Shown here: piece by piece, positions 58,141 through 64,000 of the stretch
Layout: every line of letters starts with the position of its first letter
Numbering within the stretch: position 1 is the first letter of the stretch
Origin: Callorhinus ursinus
Taxonomy: Eukaryota > Chordata > Mammalia > Carnivora > Otariidae
Assembly: GCF_003265705.1 (NCBI RefSeq)
Contig: NW_020312848.1
Coordinates: forward strand, 57,499,737-57,563,736
Direction: 5' to 3'
DNA length: 64,000 nucleotides
Program-made: the position numbers and the translations under genes
Notes under the pieces: generated by a model
Seen by the model: only the letters and a program-made list of their open reading frames with translations
Told to the model about the DNA's origin: nothing
Database searches by the model: none

Positions 58141-60116
58141 CATATCTCCAACCAACAGATTCCATTCATCAAAGCAGCAAGTCTTTCTCCAAAGCAATTA
58201 TGATCCATGGCAGTAAATATAAATATCTGTTAGCATACATAATATGTCTGGCAGATGAAAATGAGTTCAAATTTATCCAAGTGATGTGCAATGTCAGAAA
58301 AAATGATGATTCTCTTATGAATGAATTATAGTGACTTTTACCCATAATATACAAGCTGAATCAAGAGTTACTCTAAATTATATATTGGGGATTTTCAGAA
58401 AATGACAACAAAACTATTCAAAATAGTTCTCTGTACCACTCTACTACAATGATGAGTGAAGTACAGGCAACCAACACACACCCATTTGTGAACTGATTCA
58501 TTAGTACATCCAGCAACTGAGCTTCCCAATTATCCACGTATTTACTGATTTCTTAAATTATTACTGAGTACAATGTGGTCTCTGGCACTGGTGCTACACT
58601 GGCACTACATATATAATTAATCTATAGCCCTTGTCTTTTGGGAGCTATCATTCTAGTGGGTTATCGACACTACTAAGTATTCTTACCATGGGAAGTGATA
58701 AGCGGGTCCATTATAGTGGTAGTGGTGGGAGCATCTTACTCAAGTCTGGGATCAGGGAAAGCTTCTTGCAGGGGTGAGCTCAGTCTGACTAGCTTGACTA
58801 GGAGTAAACCAGGTGAAGCTATTTGTAAAGTTATTTCAAGGCCATGTGCAAAGGCACAGAAAGAAGATATAGCCGGATGTACATAACGAATGACAACCAA
58901 CCCATTGTTATTGAAGGAAGGGAAGAGAGGATCAAGTTATCAGAGTAAAATAGGAGATAGAGATCAACAAAAGGAGTATTTAAATTTGAAGTTTTAGAAA
59001 TAATTGTGAATTAAAAGAGTACTCAAAAGGGGAAAAATGTAACAGAAATATTTTTTAAAAATTTTATAAACATAGCACTTAAAGCATTTTGAATAAAATG
59101 TTATATCTAAATGTGTATATTACTGTTTTCTCAGTCTGAACAATTAAAGGCAAAGGTGCCTGTCTCTGTTATTAGGTTAAATGATACTTTAAGAAAAAAA
59201 TGGAAAAATAAATGAACAAAATTAAATTGTATCAGTAAAAATGAAAGTCTACTTTGTGTGACCAAGAAAAAGCTTGTATAATCATTGGTTTTGAAGGGGG
59301 GAAGTCATACTACATTTGAGAAAACATCTCCAATATTTTAGTTTTGGCAGAAAAGAACCTAAGGAATGTTTTATTGGTCTCCCTTAAAACTTTAAAAATA
59401 TTACTATTATTTTTAGTAGGATATTGTAATCAATGAACTTCCATGGATATGCTTCTTTCTAATGTTTCTCTTGAAAACAAAAAAATTATGCCACATAATT
59501 CAGAGGTTTTCTGATATTTAAACCACTATTAAATCATACTAATTCTTGGCTACCTATCAAGTGTTGTTATTTAAACTAATTTACTAGTCGAATTGTATCT
59601 AATTCCTAACCAACATATTTAGAATATTTATTAATTAAAATAAGTTCTCAAAAAAAATAAGTTCTCAAGTATCCTGTAGTTTGCTAGAAGTCATTAAGTC
59701 ACTCAGTGTAACTTGCAGGGTTGAGGAGAAATTAATCAACTAAACAGCTTTGCTACACAGATTTGTGGGTTGCACTTAAATATGCTGTATTCATTCTTTT
59801 TTTTTTTTGGCAAGCATTATCTAAAGGGGTCGGTATTGGTAATTAAAAGAATGATCTTCTAAATTTTAAACCTATTATTCTATGATTTTTCTCTATTTAC
59901 CACAAAAACATGGATCTAAAATTTGTTTTAAGGATAATTATTTTTATTTTTGAGGATCTAGGAAATCAGTGTTTCAAGAACACCTGTTTAAAAAAATCAA
60001 ATTACTAACTTAAAGGAAGATAAATAAACATTTTAAGAATCACCTGAGTAGCATCAAACAAAATTAAAGTATAATTTGGAAATAAAGTCTAAGAAAAAAA
60101 TGGCTGGAATTTTAAG
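57181..60116. other. mostly single-copy DNA
   Basis: A pure (TA)n lies at about 58110-58134. About 58560-58900 resembles the unassigned ancient repeat (GGGAGCTATCATTCTAGTGG, GGGATCAGGGAAAGCTTCTT, CATGTGCAAAGGCACAGAAA). No gene is seen. Confidence 0.45.
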
Positions 60117-60130
60117 AAAAAGGAATCTTC

Positions 60131-60345
60131 TGGGGTGCCTGGGTGGCTTAGTCGGTTAAGTGTCTGCCTTGGGCTCAGGTCATGATCCCAGGGTCCTGGG
60201 ATCCAGCTCTGCATTGGGCTCCTTGCTCAGTGGGCAGCTTGCTTCTCCCTCTCCCTCTGCCTGCTGCTCCCTGTGCTTGTGCTCTCCCTCTCTCTCTGTC
60301 AAATAAATAAAATAAAATCTTTAAAAAAATTTCTTTCCTTTAAAA
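60131..60345 (+). mobile_element. Can-SINE with extended tail
   Basis: Head TGGGGTGCCTGGGTGGCTTA, CT-rich middle, then two A-rich tracts separated by TTTCTTTCCTTT. The duplication AAAAAGGAATCTTC is exact at 60117-60130 and 60346-60359. Confidence 0.96.
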
Positions 60346-60359
60346 AAAAAGGAATCTTC

Positions 60360-61529
60360 CATTTCCCTGTATTTCTATGTCACAAAGAGGCTTAGGAAAG
60401 GTCTAACTCTGCAATTTGTAAACACTTGATTTACTTTAGTATTTGAAAATATGGGATAGGTAGAAAGTCTAATGATTTATAGAAAGACTGGATATTAGTA
60501 ATGTTGTGCTCAGGATTTACTGGTTTGCAGTGGAAACTAGAGTATATATGTCCTGTTGCCATGGGTTGGTCAAACACAAATGGATCTCTATAAGAGTATA
60601 TACAATTTATTTGATTTAAAATATGTATGTATTTTCATCAAATTTACTGAGAGCATTTCTGACAGATAAATCACTCATTCTTGGCTCTTCCCCTTTTATC
60701 ATCTTCTTTTGGACAAGCAGCAAATGACTTCAATTAATTGTATAATTCTCAAGATGTTATATATAAACTGGTACTTTTCGAAACAAAATCAAATCACCAA
60801 AAATATGTAGTTTTCAAAAGTGCATTTTACCTACCCTCAATAATCTGAATATCCAAAATATAGAAATTGGTTAGCATATTAATACTTTATATCCCATTTT
60901 CACAATGGCATTCTAAATAGTGATATAGCTAATGTGTTTTTCTCTTCAGCAATTATTAGTTTTTAAAGGAAAGTAAAAGGAAGTGAACTTAATTTCTCTT
61001 CAGAGCAGTTCCAATCTATAAGGAAACATACAGAAAGTCACATCTAGAGGGTCTGAGCATCTATATATGTACACCCACAATTTTGAAAGGGAGAATCCCC
61101 TTCCCCCCAAAAGTTCAAAAGCTGCATGTTTTGATCACTTAAAAATGAAACTGATTATGTTGTTTAAAATTGCATTGTTTTCCATTTTTGAAATTCACAT
61201 TTATAGAGCATAATTTCTATCATTCTCCTTTTAAAGTTGGGGCTAGTGTTATCTGTATTAAGAGTGGTAAATGACTAAAAAAATAAGTTTAGTTTAAAGG
61301 GATCCTTAAAATATAAAAATGGTAAAAACCAGGTGACTATTATGTATGGATTGGGATAAATTGCATACTCTTAAAAACCAGTAAGAAATTTTACTTTGAA
61401 GGAAGTATTGTATTTGAGAAAGACAAGTCACTTGGGAGAGCAGTCACTTATTGGAGGTGGAAAGGGGTGAGATTCCAAAGTCTCAGGCCTCAAAGATAGA
61501 TCAGTAGGAGGCTTCCTTCTAAAAATATG
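60360..61529. other. single-copy AT-rich DNA
   Basis: Nothing recognised. Confidence 0.55.
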
Positions 61530-61626
61530 CAAATTACTGAACACTATATCTGAAACTAATGATGTACTACATGTTGGTTAATTGAATTTAAATAAATAAA
61601 TAAATAATAAATAAATAAATAAATAA
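61530..61626 (+). mobile_element. truncated L1 3' end with AAAT-repeat tail
   Basis: ACACTATATCTGAAACTAAT and TTGGTTAATTGAATTTAAAT match the L1 3' terminus also seen at 48610. The tail has grown into an (AAAT)n microsatellite at 61589-61626. Confidence 0.88.
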
Positions 61627-62917
61627 AATGTCTTGTTAATTGCAGGGTCTTTTGTTTTCTGAGTTCCAAGATGGGTGGGATTAAAGTTTGAAAATAAACA
61701 TTACAGGTGTAAGTAGCAAGGTCAAAGAGCTTTGGCAAACAGACACTTTTGTGCATGAAGGGTGAAAATAGCATGCAGAGACATGGAGGATACACTCACT
61801 TTTTTTAGCACTAGGCAAGGACTCATCATTAATTGCTAAAATTAAATTTTCAAGTTGGTTGTTAATAATTGAGACAGTAAAAGGCAAAGTACAGTAAAAG
61901 CAAACTATATTTGCATATGTTAGAACATTTCTCTATATCTTAAAACATACATGTATAGACATAAAACATTAAACATTAAGCCATCCTGATACACTACTCT
62001 CCAAGCCTTACTGAGCTTTTGAAAATATCTTTATCTTGTTTTTCACTAAATGTAAATCTGTTTCAAGCACATCTTTGTCCTTCTGACCTTGTTTCAAAGA
62101 AAAAAAGGAAAGAGGAAACTAAACCAACTAACTGCTTAATGAATCTCACACCTGTGTTAAACAATTTAGTAGTATAAGAATCTGTCAAAAAGCAAAGTTA
62201 AAAATGAAAACATACACAAAATTAAGATATTTAATTACCTGTAAATCTTTGTAAGCAACTAACTTTGTAAGCTTTTAAATAAAATATTTGAGTAAACATA
62301 CTGTTCTCAGATTCAGACATTTATATAAACTATAACATATGGTCACTACCTACAATACTAGTATTTCTCATTTTTTCTAACATCTAACTGTCCTAAAAAT
62401 CACATGATGTGATTGTTCTTATACTGAAGGTTTACAAAACGTGCCTTCTGCTTTCTCCAGTTTTTATAAGTATGAGCTTATTCAATGCTCAAGTTCTTCT
62501 ATATGTTTTCTTCCCTAGTCACTAAACTAAAAATTACTATTGAGAAACTGAGATACCAAATAGTAAGTGACTTGCTCACAATCAAAAAGCATGTCAGTGA
62601 TTGAGCTAGGGGAGTATCCATCGGACACCAACGGCCCTCATGACGCTACACTGACTCTCATTTCGCTTGGATATTTTAACACGCCCAGCTTGAGAACCTC
62701 TAGTAACTCGTTTCACAAAAAGAAAATTTTAAAAATAGATACTTGGAATGTTATGACACTATGGACATACAACTTACATGAGATTTTTGTAAAGTAATGG
62801 CTTTTAATAACAATTTTCACATACTACCCAGAATACGATTGGATAAATCTTTATATAAAGGCAAAATCCTTCATGCTGCACCCTTCATGTTGCCTCCTCA
62901 GTATTATTAGAATTTTT
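61627..62917. other. single-copy DNA with a possible MIR remnant
   Basis: About 62540-62615 (GAAACTGAGATACCAAATAG, GTAAGTGACTTGCTCACAAT) resembles a MIR core on the plus strand. A small cluster of CpGs lies at about 62620-62710. No gene is recognised. Confidence 0.45.
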
Positions 62918-62935
62918 AAAAAAAGAACATCTTAT

Positions 62936-63303
62936 AAAAAGAATGAAATCTTGCTATTTGCAACAACATGGATGGAGCTAGAAAGTATAATGCTAAGTGA
63001 AATAAGTCAGTCAGGAAAAGACAATTACCATATGATTTCACTCTTACGGAATTTAAGAAAGAAAACAAACAAGCAAAGAAAAAAAGAGAGAGAGAGAGAG
63101 AGAGGAGCCAAGAAACAGACTCTTAACTATAGAGAACAAACTGATGGTTACCAGAGGGAAGGTGGGTGGGAAATGGGTGAAATAGGTGATGGGGATTAAG
63201 GAGTGCCCTTGTGATGAGCACTGTGCGATGTATGGAAGTGCTGAATCACTCTGTTGTATATCTGAAACTAGTATGTTTCTGTACGTTAACTGGAATTAAA
63301 ATA
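62936..63303 (+). mobile_element. 5'-truncated L1 3' end
   Basis: The ORF2 terminus (GCAACAACATGGATGGAGCT, CATATGATTTCACTC) and 3' UTR are on the plus strand, with a (GA)n tract at 63085-63104. Duplications AAAAAAAGAACATCTTA (62918) and AAAAAAAGAACATCGTA (63304) flank it. It accounts for the 108-codon open frame at 62873-63199. Confidence 0.95.
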
Positions 63304-63321
63304 AAAAAAAGAACATCGTAA

Positions 63322-64000
63322 GCTACAAATATGTTTACATTAATTAAAGTATACATATGAACTAAGAGTTTTTACTAGACTATGATACTGTTCATTTTGT
63401 AAAAATCTTCATTCCATCTTTGTTTTGACTTTCAACTATTAATATGAATTTGCCAAAGAAGAACTTGAAAAATGCTATTGGAACTCCAAAACGGGGACTT
63501 GGGAAAATTTGGAGACCTCAAAATAGCTTTCAAAAATCTATGAAATGTTAATGTCTTTTATAGAATTTCATGGATAATTAAAATCATGTATAAAATATAA
63601 TTCCTGATAACAATAATCATTGTACCAAAACCTTATTTTTAATCAGTTTGAATTAACTATGAATGCTTTCATTGGCAGTCTACTATAAATATGGCATTAT
63701 TAGTAAGGCTCAATTAATATATTAAAATATTGAAATTAAATATATTGAATAAAGTTAAAAATCTGTAATGATGATAAGGGACAAAGCTTCTGAGTCATTT
63801 AAACAAAGCCCTGGCATTCATAATAGCAAGCAAACAAGATAAATGTTATAAATAAAAGGCCTGATGTTCCAATTCCTTAAAAGTAGCATAGTGTCCTATC
63901 AATTAGTTTAAAAAATGTAGGTACCATAATGTATCCCTAAAATAAAATTCTATATTTCTGAAATAGTGATGGCATCTTATATCTGGGAAAAATTATTAGT
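63322..64000. other. single-copy AT-rich DNA
   Basis: No gene or repeat recognised up to the window edge. Confidence 0.55.

Noticed and set aside
59638..59668. Short duplication AATAAGTTCTCAA separated by an A-run
   Set aside because: Too short to mean more than a small slippage duplication; no inserted element is present.
62873..63199. 108-codon plus-strand frame with a charged Arg/Glu run
   Set aside because: It is the end of L1 ORF2 plus a GA microsatellite.

Overview
This is an AT-rich, CpG-poor stretch of a mammalian nuclear genome. I find no intact protein-coding gene in it. The lineage marker is the Can-SINE (tRNA-Lys-derived SINEC) family, present in at least 17 copies on both strands. 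Bodies such as the one at 38284, which opens GGGGCGCCTGGGTGGCTCAG and has a CT-rich middle and a TCAAATAAATAAATAAAATC-type tail, place it in Carnivora. The absence of the dog-type SINEC and the tail type suggest an arctoid (bear, mustelid or seal lineage) rather than a dog or cat. That last step is inference from memory of SINE subfamilies.

Layout. 1-4.2 kb: a SINE, then a 3.5 kb 5'-truncated L1 (minus) with a nested SINE. 4.2-20.2 kb: mostly single-copy DNA with a very short recent L1, a possible degenerate retroviral segment (6.4-7.8 kb), three SINEs, a solitary MLT1 LTR, a CpG-retaining single-copy block near 17.1 kb and an ancient unassigned repeat. 20.2-23.0 kb: a second long L1 (minus) with an internal deletion and a nested SINE. 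23.5-24.0 kb: a processed pseudogene of nuclear COX6B, the only recognisable gene-derived sequence. 25.5-30.8 kb: SINEs, 3 kb of single-copy DNA and a recent L1 tail inserted in the target-site duplication of a SINE. 31-37.5 kb: old L1 3' UTRs, a decayed ERV-L pol segment (minus) and an MLT1 LTR. 38.2-43.3 kb: SINEs, a second ERV-L pol segment (plus), and an L1 5' UTR (minus) with roughly 255-bp monomer-like units. 44.5-64 kb: a pentanucleotide array, another L1 5' UTR, MIRs, old and young L1 pieces, and an L1 tail with a probable 3' transduction. This part also holds a striking 46-bp inverted duplication between two L1s at 56 kb.

The window reads as intergenic or deep-intronic DNA. Its content records successive waves of retrotransposition: MIR and ancient L1/ERV-L/MLT1 first, then carnivore L1 and Can-SINEs. 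Nearly every longer open frame is explained by L1 ORF2, SINE sequence or simple repeats. I did not find a coherent undescribed biological system. The most unusual observations are the template-switch-like inverted duplication, the recurrent microsatellite at one ORF2 site in several L1 copies (in frame as Thr-His repeats in one), the monomer-like L1 5' UTR, the head-to-head ERV-L pol fragments, and the CpG-retaining block. Because no searches could be run, subfamily names are kept general.
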